Assembly: GCF_041260155.1 (NCBI RefSeq)
Contig: NC_091940.1
Location: 4,162,501 to 4,226,500, forward strand
Direction: 5' to 3'
DNA from: Ptychodera flava
Lineage: Eukaryota; Hemichordata; Enteropneusta; Ptychoderidae
DNA: 64,000 nucleotides
This document shows positions 36,494-49,677 of the stretch, piece after piece. The notes beneath the pieces are model-generated. The model ran no database searches. It saw only the letters and a list, made by a program, of their open reading frames with translations, and was not told where the DNA came from. The position numbers were made by a program, and so were the translations under genes. Position 1 is the first letter of the stretch, and each line of letters starts with the position of its first letter.

Positions 36494-36817
36494 AAGGTAG
36501 TATGCGCCTCGAAATTGAAAGACTTAAACTTTTGCTCAAACTTTTCGAAAGGAATCTTTCAATTCTTTCTCCGTGCAAATTTTGGCACCAGAGAAACGGA
36601 TTACCCAAGATTTTCCGATATTTGATATTCAAAATGGCCGCCATCCCTGTGTTAACTCAACGGAGAATAATAAAATTTTCGATTTTCGAAAAACTAAGAA
36701 GCTAGAAAGTTTTCTTACACGAAGAGCTTTAAAATGAACCCCCACAAGTGGTCGATTGAAAAAGAACTGTAAAAGTTTGAGAGTCAAGATATCTGTCCCC
36801 GAGGCGCGTTCTACCTT
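36494..36817 (+). repeat. Palindromic-ended element, family R1, copy 1 (MITE-like)
   Basis: Starts AAGGTAGTATGCGCCTCG and ends with its near reverse complement CGAGGCGCGTTCTACCTT, both outer ends next to TTAA. The body includes ATTCAAAATGGCCGCCATCC, GATTTTCGAAAAACTA, CACAAGTGGT and GTAAAAGTTTGAGAGTC. The same order and phrases occur at 56041-56378. No coding capacity, so non-autonomous. Adjacent DNA at about 36880-37150 has faint similarity to the body. Confidence 0.75.
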
Positions 36818-38223
36818 AATATAATGCAACATCAATGACCAGTTCAATATGGAAATGTTTAAGGATAGGAGAAGGCCTACACTGCTCAAAACAGAATGTT
36901 TTACCCTTTTGCTCATTTGAAACCATTATCTTTCATAACCAAGGGCACTTTAAATTCAGATGTCACCCTGCAAAGTTTAAGTTGAGAGAAATAAACTGCC
37001 AAAAATTACAGATTTTTGACATTCGAAATGATCACCATAGTCTGTGTCAACTCTTACGTCAGGGAATTCAGTTTTTGATTTTCAAGAAACAAGACTCTGA
37101 AAATTGCATTTATCCTTCAGGCTTCAAACCGGAAAATTATTTATAATTTTAAAAACTTGAGGGAACGAAAAACTGTTGCGAGGTACATTTTAACTTTTAA
37201 TAGGGAGTTGGTAAAACATCACACCCTGTCGCCATGATACGCGATGCATATCCTTGATAAACCTAAAGTAAACGTGTAGCCTATCCCAACGTGAAGAGAT
37301 AAATATTCGGACCGTAGAGTGAGAGTGTGTTATAATACATTAATAATGGTGACAAACACTGATTGCACGCATGTGATACGTATTCTTCTGCAATTTATCG
37401 GCAGAGTGCCGCTAATGTGATGGTGTTTTAGATATTTACCAAAAGGGTGATGGGAGGACCGTCTCCTCCCCAATAAATACTGTCATAGTTATTTCAAGCA
37501 CGCGAGTGAAATTGATTGTTCACTGATCCTCTCGCTTGAGCTCTGTGAGAGTGACTTTTTTTTCTACTTCAAAAACATGCAACCCATGTTTAGCAATTTG
37601 AGTTTAGAAATAAACATGTACTTCCATTAAAATCAGAAGCTCCATATGAATGGACACGATTGTATAATACCGTCTAATGATAAAGTGTTAACTTACAGAT
37701 GGTTCATACCAGTTCATGCAGGAGTTTAAGAGGTGATTACGAAATGCGCTCGATGCATGACGGGACATTCGAACTTTGATCAAGGCTAATTGCATGGTAA
37801 TTGTGTAAAAAAGATGATTTGGTTTGCATAATTGACAATAAAACCAGTGTTACTGTTCAGATCTTTCGTGCATTCGTCGATTGGTCTTCTCAGTGTTTGT
37901 CCTCTATTATATTTATGTCTACCTTTTGTATTCTGCAATCCTGCGATTCTGTTTTCGTGATGTTTTACTCAACTTTTTTTTTCGGAACTACGTGTGGGCT
38001 GGGGACAACTGTTATGCAAGTCATCAAAGAGTTGGCACACGCCAGGTACTTAGGGACTGGTCAGTTTCTTCGGCCTGGGGGGACGGTGGATTTTTTTCCA
38101 ACGTAAAAAAGTGGCTGACCCCCCTATTCCAAATTTTGAAAACAGGGTGACCCCCTATTCCAAATTTCGAAAACAGGGTGACCCCCCCGGGCGCGACATA
38201 GGTAAAACAAAAGATGGACATAA

Positions 38224-38225
38224 AT

Positions 38226-38306
<81 letters not shown>
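38224..38306 (+). repeat. TA dinucleotide microsatellite
   Basis: About 80 bp of nearly pure TA, inside the inverted-repeat element. Confidence 0.95.
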
Positions 38307-38309
<3 letters not shown>

Positions 38310-39019
38310 TTTACATTTTACATATATTTATATTTTAAATAGTCATTCTATGTTTTAATGATATTGTTGACATGTCAGTTGTAAGATAGGAATTTCAAAG
38401 TGTCAATCTTAAGTTTGAATACAGTACATTTTGAATGACCTGTATTTTGAATGAGCTGTGAATGTATTTCACACTTTCTATGCTTAACCAGATTCCTGAA
38501 CTGTTGTACAGAAATGGATGTCAATCATTAATATCAAAGAGGAAAAACCAGTGAATCAAAATTTTTTTATGGGTGTTAAGACTTGCCAACCATCCAATTA
38601 AATCTCCTGAGGAGTCATAGAGAGCTTTTTTTAGCAAAATCTGGTGTGTACAGTGTCTGAGAGGACCTTTTCTTGTCACATTGAAACCATAAAAGCACAG
38701 CTAATAATGACAAAAACTGCCTTTTTAACTGTTATTTTGTTCATAAAAAAGCATCTTTCTACAGAAAACCTGTGAAACAAAGGAAACTAATTGCATCAAT
38801 GAGAAGGAAAGATATCTTGTCATTTTTCTATCTCCAAAATAAGTCACTGTATCAAATATATAATGTGAACTACTTGTGCATGTTGCTTTCTCATACTGAA
38901 TTTTCATAGAGAGAACAGAAAAGTATCAGAATTTGTCATCCTTTTCATATGAAATGCAGATTTCATAATGGTACACTTTCGCTTAGCAAACATCAACATA
39001 TTTCTGATTTATTCAAGTA

Positions 39020-39270
39020 TGGCGCCCGAAGGGCGCGCCGATAAATATGAAACATCCTGATATCTCTGATATATATGCCTTGTATATTAAAGTCATACAC
39101 CTGAAGGGCATGCTGAAAAATGTCTGATATATTAAAGTAATGAGCTTGAAGAGCACGCTGAAAAATATTGAACATACAGATATCTCTGATGTATGTATGC
39201 TTGATATATGCTGAAAAATATGACTGATTATTAAAGTTACGCGACCGAAGGGCGCGCCGACAAATACAAC
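39020..39270 (+). repeat. Degenerate tandem units with GAAGGGCGCGCCG
   Basis: Four spaced copies of a unit of form CGAAGGGCGCGCCGA(T/C)AAATA..: near 39026, 39101, 39147 and 39245. The two outer copies keep the GC-rich core; the two inner ones have decayed to GAAGGGCATGCTGA and GAAGAGCACGCTGA. GATATCTCTGAT recurs between them (about 39058 and 39179). Confidence 0.65.
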
Positions 39271-41742
39271 TGAATGATGAAATTTGTGGCTGACACTAGC
39301 ATTTTAGGCAATGATGAGCCTGTGTCAAATTCAAAACACACTGACCCCCCCCCCCCTAATTGGGCATTTCAAAACATGGTGACCCCCCCCCCCATCACCA
39401 AAGTCAAAAACAGGGTGACCCCCATGAATCCACCGCCCCCAGGCTGAAGAAAACTGACCAGTCCCTTAGCAAGAATACCAGCACTAGTGGAAATCGACCA
39501 TGGAATGAGTAATGTTCAAATGAATGAAATACGCAAAGCTTAGTTACCTTTGATATCTAGGATGTCAGTGTCATCGTACTTTACATCAGCGTTCATGAGA
39601 TGAAAGAACGTCTCATTATACTAATATCCGTTACCATTTATGCATAGAAACGAAGAAAAAAACCAGTCCGACGATGTACTTCATCAAACATTTTGCCTTG
39701 TCTAGTTCTAAGTCTCTTTTTAATGAACCTTGTTGTATACCATTTTGCACTGCACACTTCCATCGATCGCGTGTTTACATATCTATCCTCTTTTATGGCA
39801 TTTACATTAAAATGCAAGAAAAACTATCAAGTTTGTAAGATACATTTTGCAATTATCGTCTTTTCTACGTTGGTCAAACCACCGCTGACGAGTATATACG
39901 ACAGAAAGAGTGAAAAGTCCGGCATGATATCGACGAGTTCATTTAACATACCAGTGCGATGTATCGCTGTAGAATGAGAGTGTGTTGCATGAAATCCAAG
40001 ACACCCTCCACGACAGCAATGTGACCTGGATTTCCAGGCACTCCATGCTTACAAATATATGTTAGGCCTAACTGTTTGTTTTATTGTGATAGTGTTTCAT
40101 TACAGACAGGGAAGACAACTGCGAGAAAGTGCAATGACTGATACTTGTAGTTGTACACATAATAGCACAGTTTATTTGACCGAATTGTCGGTAAGCTGTT
40201 TGTCGACATTGATCTTGCAAAATTCCTATCTCAACATATTAACAGGATTCTTTATTTACCATTTTGAGCTCAATTGTGTTTAACTTTTTGTATTTGTCTA
40301 TTTCTTTTCTTGTAATTGTTACATAAGTCTTTCAATTTTCTCTAAATCTCGTCGAAATTCCAAGCTTTTATTTTTAACACGGCCTGTATATGTGTAGTGT
40401 CAAATATGAATTGTCGACAATTGAATTTTACTACCGACTAGAATTCATTTGTCAACAATAACGATGAACATTGCATGCAATGAGTTTTATTTAAAAGCCA
40501 TATACTTTGTTTTTCGACACACTTTAGGGAGAAGAAGAAAACGTATTTGTTTTCCAGAACAACCTGATGAAAACAAAATTAAAAGTTATATTTATTGTCC
40601 AAAATATCCCACTCCAGCAGAATGAAGATCAGCTGTCATGTTAGTGCGCCCCCAAGTGTGCGATATGAAGATGGCGTGAAACTATAAAAATGATCTAGGA
40701 ACGAAAAAAATCCATTGCAGTTATCTCATTATACATTGTTTGATATCTATAAACTATTTGTGAATCTTCCTTGATCTGCCATACGAATGATGTGTGTAGT
40801 TTATTCCGACGATCTGTCCACTTACGTACTCATCCAACCACATTGTTTCTGTTGTCTTTCATTAACACTCATCTGTGAGGTAGAGACATTGTATATGAAA
40901 GATCAGAATCCACATCACATAAAATTTTAGTAGTGAAAATTTGTTCCTCTTTTACTGATGAATCGCTCAGGATCCGTTGCAAACAATTTCGAATGTCATT
41001 GAATCGATCTTTAGAAGTTTTCCCGCCACGTCATGATGCATGAGCAGCACTTTTCAGGTGTATTCGACACATACGGAAATGAAAACTTACATGTATGATA
41101 CAAAAAATGAGCCACTGTTTCTGATTGACGAATCATTTACTCTACACCGGATACCCGCTGCAATCTCATTCTATGAGGGGAATCTTTCCATCGAGAAGAC
41201 ACTGTTAAGTTTTACCTGGCTTCCAGCATAGTTAGATCAAGAAAACTGGATCTTCGTCGTTTAGGCATGAACGTTTGATATGATACAGCGAAAATCATCA
41301 CAGTGACAAACTAAATAAAATTTTTCATTTATTTTGTGAGCACTATGAGATACGCAGATTAAAGTTTTATCACAATTCGACTTTATAGCCTGCTGGATTC
41401 GTTCTTCAAGCGAGCGATTAATGATTATGGATTGCAAAGTGGGCTAGAGCTCTAACTATTTATTAAGAAAACTATAGTGTTATGGATCATGAATAGGTCA
41501 CTACAGACATATGGTAACGAACAATCGCCGCTTCTAGTCTCATGAATGAAATGCATTTTGGAGTCAGAGAAAACAGACGTTGAAATTGGTATCAGTACCG
41601 TCACCTAGCAATGGTAAGAACAGTTATCAATCATGACATCAATAATTCATCATTGAATACCACAAACGTTTCCTTTCATGCAAATTAAAAAATACTGTAC
41701 ATTGACATTAACCGTAAATTGAAGAATTTGATCTTTTATTAC

Positions 41743-41816
41743 CTGCATATTCACAGATGTACGCCTTCTTCTTAAAGTGACAATAATCGTCGTCAAATTC
41801 CCAATTTCTCACTTTC
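41743..41816 (-). CDS. C-type lectin 1, exon 4 (C-terminal CTLD)
   Basis: Minus-strand acceptor ATCCCTGCAG, donor GCAG|GTAATA. Completes the split W codon, then reads KVRNWEFDDDYCHFKKKAYICEYA. It matches exon 4 of the other two lectins (WQWDDDYCF..CQY). It is too short for open-frame detection and lies 5.7 kb from exon 3. Confidence 0.85.
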
Positions 41817-44800
41817 CTGCAGGGATATATGATGATCAAAATTGAGATGCATTATTATATTGCAGTGAATTGATCAATTTACAATCACATAACACAATGA
41901 CAAATATGGTATCTAGTGTAAAACCACGCTTTAGCTGAACAGAAATTATACATTGCTGTTAAGCCTGAGAGTGCACATAGAGCATTTCAACACCGATAGA
42001 AAAATACGTCTTTTAATATTTTCCGATTAATGGTGACGTTAATTTTGACCTTTTAATGACTTGCCATTTAGAAGTATTAAGAGACCCGTGCACTATGGGT
42101 CATCCAACTTCTTGTGGCGATGTTTTGAAGGCACGTTATCAAGCTTTTCACATTTTCGCCGACGCAGAAGCTACAAATTTAATTGGTTATCTTTTAACCC
42201 GACAAAATTTATCATCCGTGAATGCTAACATAAAATTTCATTCTTCCATCATCCAATGTTGACATGATGCTATCCCCTACCCTTGAAATGTAATGTACTT
42301 GGCCTGCTGTCTATTAACCACGGATGTAATCTTCTTTTATTCAAGAACGTTGCTCTGACAGGTAGCTTTATCTATGTGCAGTGAAAATCATCACCTTACT
42401 GTGACCGATAATTACTTCATTCTGACTGTGGCTATATTCATTTCATTTCACTGTCTGACTATTGTTCGTAAACGGGAAATTGGAAAATGTTATTAACCAC
42501 ATACGTATTATGAAGTCAAATTTCTCGGTATCGTATTTCAAGGGCGAATATTTGAATTAACCGTTTAGTTTGATATTTGATATGCTAAGACCCCATACCA
42601 CCAAACAATGTTTTTGATTTACAATTACCGTAAATCGGTATTTATGAAACCACTGGAACATATAAATGATCGTGTATTCTTGTACCTATTAAATATGAAT
42701 GCTATTTTTGAACAAAAAACTGATACCACAGTTTACAGACAGTGTATAAATGCTTGCACGTTGTTGATTCTGTCTTTCTCCATTTTGTACTATGGAATTT
42801 CCATCCTGCTCTACAAAGGGCAAAAGGCAACTAGAGGAAAAGGCAGACGGCATTCTTCCTCCTCAATATTGAAACCTTTAAGTTGCTAAGTCTTGACTCG
42901 AAGAACGCATGTTTTGTCAAGTCAGCTTTACTTGAAGCCCTGATACAATGCGTTGTTTCATCAACTGAAAGCAACTATTAAAGCCCCAATAGCTGCGAAT
43001 GTGTAATAAACAATCTCAAAATATCCTCTGTTTTCCAAGAGTTTTCTTTGAATAAGACTCATTAAAGACTGAAAAAGTGTATGTGTCGAAAGTGACACGT
43101 AAATTCAAACGTTTTAACATCATGTTAGATTTCCCGCCATTTTCAAAAACTAATCATGTGACAGAGGAAATAAGGATTACAACAATTGGCCATCATGTGT
43201 TGTGCATTCAAGTAAATGGCATCATGCTTGTTTTGGTATACGACGTGTATGTGCAGGAAATACTGTGTTTTTTGTACTTTTCCGTGGGGCGCCATTTTAT
43301 GAATGCGACACCTGTTTATTATTCAGCCAGTGAGAACGTGTATAGGCATGGTCCAAATCAGCGAGCAGTAATACGTCTATACACCGTCCTTTACTTAGCA
43401 CATTTACAAGAATCAACTTTGGTTTGAAAATAAAATCATGAAAATAATGCATAAAAGTCGCAGCTATTGGGGTTTTAAGTTTTCTATCGCGGGTGACCGA
43501 GATGAACGAGACGAGGAAAACAAGAATTTCAAAACAAATATGTAATAACTTAACTACTTTTCGGGTAATTTTATGTAATTCGTTACTAAAACCTACGTAA
43601 CGTACCCACCAACACACCGGGATATTACAAAATGAGTAACTGAAATTTAGAGACACGCAACGGTGACAACAAAACAAATCGTTTTAACTTAGAGTGCTCT
43701 ATATCTCTGTGTGTGATGAATTCAAAGTGTTAATGAATACTGAGTGATAATTACATGGTGAGTATGGTAATACGTTTAAAATGTTACAGAACTGTAACCA
43801 ATTTTGAACAGATGGGTTTATTACCTTCGAGTTATTTTATCAATAAATTATATTATTAACCCTTTTCCTGCCAGACAGTATCACTTCCCATCAGCCAAGT
43901 CAGTAAAAAGCGGTATTGAGCCAAAACATGACGTATTTTCACCCACTTGGCTTGGACTGTTATGGCATCTTTAGTCCAAAAAAACAAAGTTTACAATATT
44001 TATGTTTTCAACAGCTTTCAAATGTACAGTATTATGTTAAAATACACCATATGGAATATGTTGTGTTTCATTAATTTTAACCATCTTGACCTGGTGGTGA
44101 AATATGGACTTGGCAGGAAAAGGATTAATATTACTCGAGTTTCGACGCATCGTAATCCGGTGCTGAAATGAACACACGATTGATATCGTTGCCTAAAGAC
44201 TTCCAGAAACATTATATACAAGATTGTCACGTAAAATCTTGAAACTGTTATCGATAAAAATATAACAATACCACTATTTGACATGCCGATTAAGACTGAC
44301 CAAATACGAAATTCTTGTCCTTGTAGATTTGAGAGACAAGACATCAACAGAACACTGTGCAGTGCATCTACAACTCTATAGGAGTACGTTTCAGTGCCAA
44401 ACGCGACGGTAATGTACACGTTTGCGAGTTCGTTGTTATGTGTATAAATTACGCGCGTTTTTCTGCACTTGCTTTTAATTTCATTTATTCGGTATCTCGC
44501 ACATCACAGTTTCAATGTGGTCTTATATAAATTGCAAAAACTGCTGATGCATATTTTGCAGCTTATTAATACAAATAATCTATTGTTCGTGATTTATATG
44601 CATCTTCTTTTAAGACATCTGCTAGACAAAGAACTTTCATTTACTGTGACATCTGCTAGACAAAGAACTTTCATTTACTGTGACATCTGCTAGACAAAGA
44701 ACTTTCATTTACTGTGACATCTGCTAGACAAAGAACTTTCATTTACTGTGACATCTGCTGGACAAAGAACTTTCATTTACTGTGACATCTGCTAGACAGA

Positions 44801-47800
44801 GAACTTTCATTTACCGTGACATCTGCTAGACAGAGAACTTTCATTTACTGTGACATCTGCTAGACAAAGAACTTTCATTTACTGTGACATATGCTAGACA
44901 AAGAACTTTCATTTACTGTGACATATGCTAGACAAAGAACTTTCATTTACTGTGACATCTGCTAGACAGAGAACTTTCATTTACTGTGACATCTGCTAGA
45001 CAAAGAACTTTCATTTACTGTGACATCTGCTAGACAAAGAACTTTCATTTACTGTGACATATGCTAGACAAAGAACTTTCATTTACTGTGACATATGCTA
45101 GACAAAGAACTTTCATTTACTTGGACATCTGCTAGACAGAGAACTTTCATTTACTGTGACATCTGCTAGACAAAGAACTTTCATTTACTGTGACATCTGC
45201 TAGACAAAGAACTTTCATTTACTGTGACATATGCTAGACAAAGAACTTTCAATCTGCTGGAAAAAGAACTTTCATTTACTGTGACATCTGCTAGACAAAG
45301 AACTTTCATTTACTGTGACATCTGCTAGACAAAGAACTTTCATTTACTGTGACATCTGCTAGACAAAGAACTTTCATTTACTGTGACATATGCTAGACAA
45401 AGAACTTTCATTTACTGTGACATCTGCTAGACAAAGAACTTTCATTTACTGTGACATCTGCTAGACAAAGAACTTTCATTACTGTGACATCTGCTAGACA
45501 AAGAACTTTCATTACTGTGACATATACTAGACAAAGAACTTTCATTTACTGTGCCATATGCTAGACAAAGAACTTTCATTTACTGTGACATCTGCTGGAC
45601 AAAGAACTTTCATTTACTGTGACATATGCTAGACAAAGAACTTTCAATCTGCTGGACAAATAACTTTCATTTACTGTGACATCTGCTAGACAAAGAACTT
45701 TCATTTACTGTGACATATACTAGACAAAGAACTTTCATTTACTGTGACATCTGCTGGACAAAGAACTTTCATTTACTGTGACATATGCTAGACAAAGAAC
45801 TTTCAATCTGCTGGACAAATAACTTTCATTTACTGTGACATCTGCTAGACAAAGAACTTTCATTTACTGTGACATATACTAGACAAGAACTTTCATTTAC
45901 TGTGACATCTGCTGGACATAGAAACTTTCATTTACTGGACATCTGCTGGACAAAGAACCTTCATTTACTGTGATATCTGCAGGATAAAGAACTTTCATTT
46001 ACCATGATATCTGCTGGACAAAGAACTTTCATGTACTGTGACATATACTAGACAAAGAACTTTCATTTTCTGTGACATCTGCTAAACAAAGAACTTTCGT
46101 TAACGTTGACATCTGCTAAACAAAGAACTTTCGTTAACGTTGACATCTGCTGGACAGAGAACTTTCATTTACTGTGACATATACTAGACAAGAACTTTCA
46201 TTTACTGTGACATCTGCTGGACAAAGAACTTTCATTTACTGTGACATCTGCTAGACAAAGAACTTTCATTTACTGTGACATCTGCTGGACAAAGAACTTT
46301 CATTTACTGTGACATCTGCTAGACAAAGAACTTTCATTTACTGTGACATCTGCTAAACAAAGAACTTTCATTAACGTTGACATCTGCTGGACAGAGAACT
46401 TTCATTTACTGTGACATCTGCTGGACAAAGAACTTTCATTTACTGTGACATCTGCTGGACAAAGAACTTTCATTTACTGTGACATCTGCTGGACAAAGAA
46501 CTTTCATTTACTGTGACATCTGCTAGACAAAGAACTTTCATTTACTGTGACATCTGCTAGACAAAGAACTTTCATTTACTGTGACATCTGCTAGACAAAG
46601 AACTTTCATTTACTGTGACATCTGCTGGACAAAGAACTTTCATTTACTGTGACATCTGCTGGACAAAGAACTTTCATTTACTCTGACATCTGCTAGACAA
46701 AGAACTTTCATTTACTGTGACATCTGCTAGACAAAGAACTTTCATTTACTGTGACATCTGCTAGACAAAGAACTTTCATTTACTGTGACATCTGCTAGAC
46801 AAAGAACTTTTGTTTACTTTGACATCTGCTAGACAAAGAACTTTCATTTACTCTGACATCTTCTAGACAAAGAACTTTCATTTACTGTGACATCTGCTAG
46901 ACAAAGAACTTTCATTTACTGTGCTACTGTTCTTTGGACCATATTACCCCTTATATAGGAAATGTTGAAAATGTGTTCAAAATCGACTGCTTGGTCTTTT
47001 GTTCACTAAATTTAAGTATGAAGGCTCTTCCTCAGATTACTTTTTCCATCTGTCCCCATTTGTGTCATATGTATTTTACTCAGTACAGATGATTTTCTAC
47101 TGATGATGTATTTTTGAGGGCTCTGATAAATTACAATCAGTTTGTAACTCAATTTAAATAAAGTGTAAGTAAATAAATATGTAATATTAGTTTAATGTTT
47201 GCTAGCCCCTTTTCCTTTTCAATTCGCTCCCCCTGTTTTGTCTTATATGTTTGTTTTTTTGTAAGCGCTAATCATGCATCACCACAACACTGTCCTTGTG
47301 GCAAACCAGCTTTTCGACTAGGAAACATGCATAGGAGACATGCACACAGAGAGTAAAACCTACCAAAATGCTGTACTTCAATACATCATACAAAGAAAAG
47401 ACTTGTTTATTCAAATCATCACTTGATAAGTTGCAGGTATTTAATTGAGAAATTTAACTGATTCTTCCAATTTCAGTAGAGCGAAGGTACATGGGAACAC
47501 ATGTACCTGTAATTTAATTACAAGTGCTTACCAAAGTTGAACGCAATCTTGGCCATGACAACTGTCCTTCTTCAAGTCGTTGTTAGGATTATTTCCAGAC
47601 CATGGATGGAAGTCGCCGAGTGCTTCTCCATCCAGCCAATAGAAATCACCCTCTTGCGATAAGTCATTCAGACCTATCCATACTCCACGGCTTATATCTG
47701 CTGTGACGTCAGGATTGTTTGCGAAGAAGTCTCTTAGAAACTGAAATGTTTCTGAGTCTTTAACGGATGCTAATTGCCCTCCGTCTGCGACACAATCATC

Positions 47801-48024
47801 TCTGGCACTCGTCCAGATTTCTGCGGGATTTGTATGAATGCTGAAAAGCCGTCCGTCTGAAGGATGACACACTTCTAGATAGACAGGAGAGAAAGTTGTA
47901 TCGAGGATTAATTGATTGATTGATTAATTGATGGATGGATGGATGGCTGGATGGATGGATGGATGGATGGATATAAGCGCGACAGAAAGTACGTTATTTT
48001 CTACTAATGGTGGTGATGGTGATG

Positions 48025-48065
<41 letters not shown>

Positions 48066-49634
48066 GTTGTTGTTGTTCTCGTGCTCGATTTTTTACACTT
48101 CACGCTGGCAGGGTACTTTTTGTTATCCCCATATAACCGAAGTTTTCTCTCTTCTCACTTACGTGTTATTTTGAGCAATGTGATGCGATGTGGTATCCCA
48201 TGGTGACTTATAAATCTAATAAAAAATTGCTTTTGCCGCCTATTTTAAATTTTTGTCTGATTTTTTCTGTCTTTTTTTCCTACAAGCCATCTTCAACATA
48301 ATGGCAAATATGGTATATAATGTAAAACCACCATTCAGCTTAACAGAAATCATACATGGCTAATTTTGTTTAATAACAACTTTCACAACTTTTAGGTAAG
48401 TATAGATGTACCAGAACACAGCAATGAAAGTTTTATGCATACATTAAATGTCAGTTGTATCAATGGACATTACATTGGTTGTCCTCATCAATTATTTTCA
48501 AATATATCGGACGCATGTCCTTCAATGCGATAACAATCGGGTTCACATCATTTTGTAAGCTAAATTTGGGAATGCCTTTAATTAATTAAAAGCATGAGGC
48601 AATGGACAAAAGGACACAGCTATTGGTGCGTTTAGGCACGATTGACTACTTGATTTTTAACACTGTATGAAACTCTGCTATTAATTTGTCAATATTGATT
48701 TTTTTTATCAACAGTTGCTGCACACGGTGTACACATTCACAAATACAAGATGCTAGGGTCAAGAATTGAGCAAGTTGGTACTTACCATTGATAGTTCGTT
48801 CCTGTAATTATGTTGTCAGAGAGAGAAGAGGAATGGTGAGAAACGCCCCTCTATTGCAATTACTCACTCTAACTGTAAATGAATCTATCACGTTTGTACA
48901 ATACACTAGGTTGATGAACACACCCGAGACGTATTTGTCGAAAAAATATTCTTTCTCCCCACAACAAAGTTTGTGATTTAGTCTACCTTGCATCTCTAAA
49001 TGTCTGTATGGGTTCTTTCTATTCTAAAACCATTTGACATGTGACGGATTTGAAGCAAGTCTATTCCTCGACATTCTTTCTATAACACAATATTCTTGTT
49101 CTTGATTTGGCTTCAATTATTTAACAACTACATATTATACAGTTTACAAGACATTTTAAATTAGCATATGAAATTAAACAAGTTGACAAATCTCTTTCAA
49201 ATATTTACGGTTTGGTGATTTCAAGGTGAAAGTCGCCGATCGGGATATTTTTGAATTTTCTATTAAGTACATAAGAAGCCAGTTGTGTGTGCCACTATCT
49301 TCAAACATTCTAAATGGATATTTGCAAACACTTTCTTTAATCCGACTAACAGACACGATAGAAAAAGAAAACGATAACACAGTTTACCATGTTTATCAGA
49401 TCTACAAGAAATGTATACAAACGACTTGCGGCTTTAATTTATCCTAAGGCTTAAAGCTCAATTTTGTCCAATATGACATCAACATATGATGTCAACATAT
49501 GACTGCAACAGACTGTGTATTTCACGTGTATATAGGGGTTCCGATTCTTTCCGATAAAATGTGTAATTTCGAAATTCTGTGACTTACATTACTTGCTACT
49601 ACTTTTGGATATCGAGAGTGCATTGAGGTGTACC

Positions 49635-49677
<43 letters not shown>

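Larger units (their letters stand above)
38048..39470. mobile_element. 1.4-kb element with terminal inverted repeats, non-autonomous, family unknown
   Basis: The left end AGGGACTGGTCAGTTTCTTC (38052) reappears reversed at the right end (GAAAACTGACCAGTCCCT at about 39450-39467). Terminal similarity extends for about 45 bp, through CAGCCTGGGGG..GGTGGATT. Inside each end is AAAACAGGGTGACCCCC-type sequence, in the same orientation on both sides, two copies left and two to three right. The middle has a TA microsatellite and four degenerate units with GAAGGGCGCGCCGA. No transposase frame is present and no clear target duplication was found. Confidence 0.7.
34900..41742. other. Gene-free interval rich in transposon remnants
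   Basis: Holds the 3' UTR of PP1 subunit copy B, a palindromic element copy (36494-36817), the 1.4-kb inverted-repeat element (38048-39470) and, near its right end, presumably the unlocated last exon and 3' UTR of the minus-strand lectin gene. No other coding region is supported; open frames such as 36267-36458 and 39693-39977 have no motifs. Confidence 0.55.

Noticed and set aside
43077-43677. Overlapping frames of 116 and 126 codons on opposite strands
   Set aside because: Opposite-strand overlap, no motifs, and position inside the lectin 1 third intron.
44613-46923. Regularly repeated 34-bp units that resemble a CRISPR array
   Set aside because: Units are contiguous with no unique spacers, and the genome is animal.
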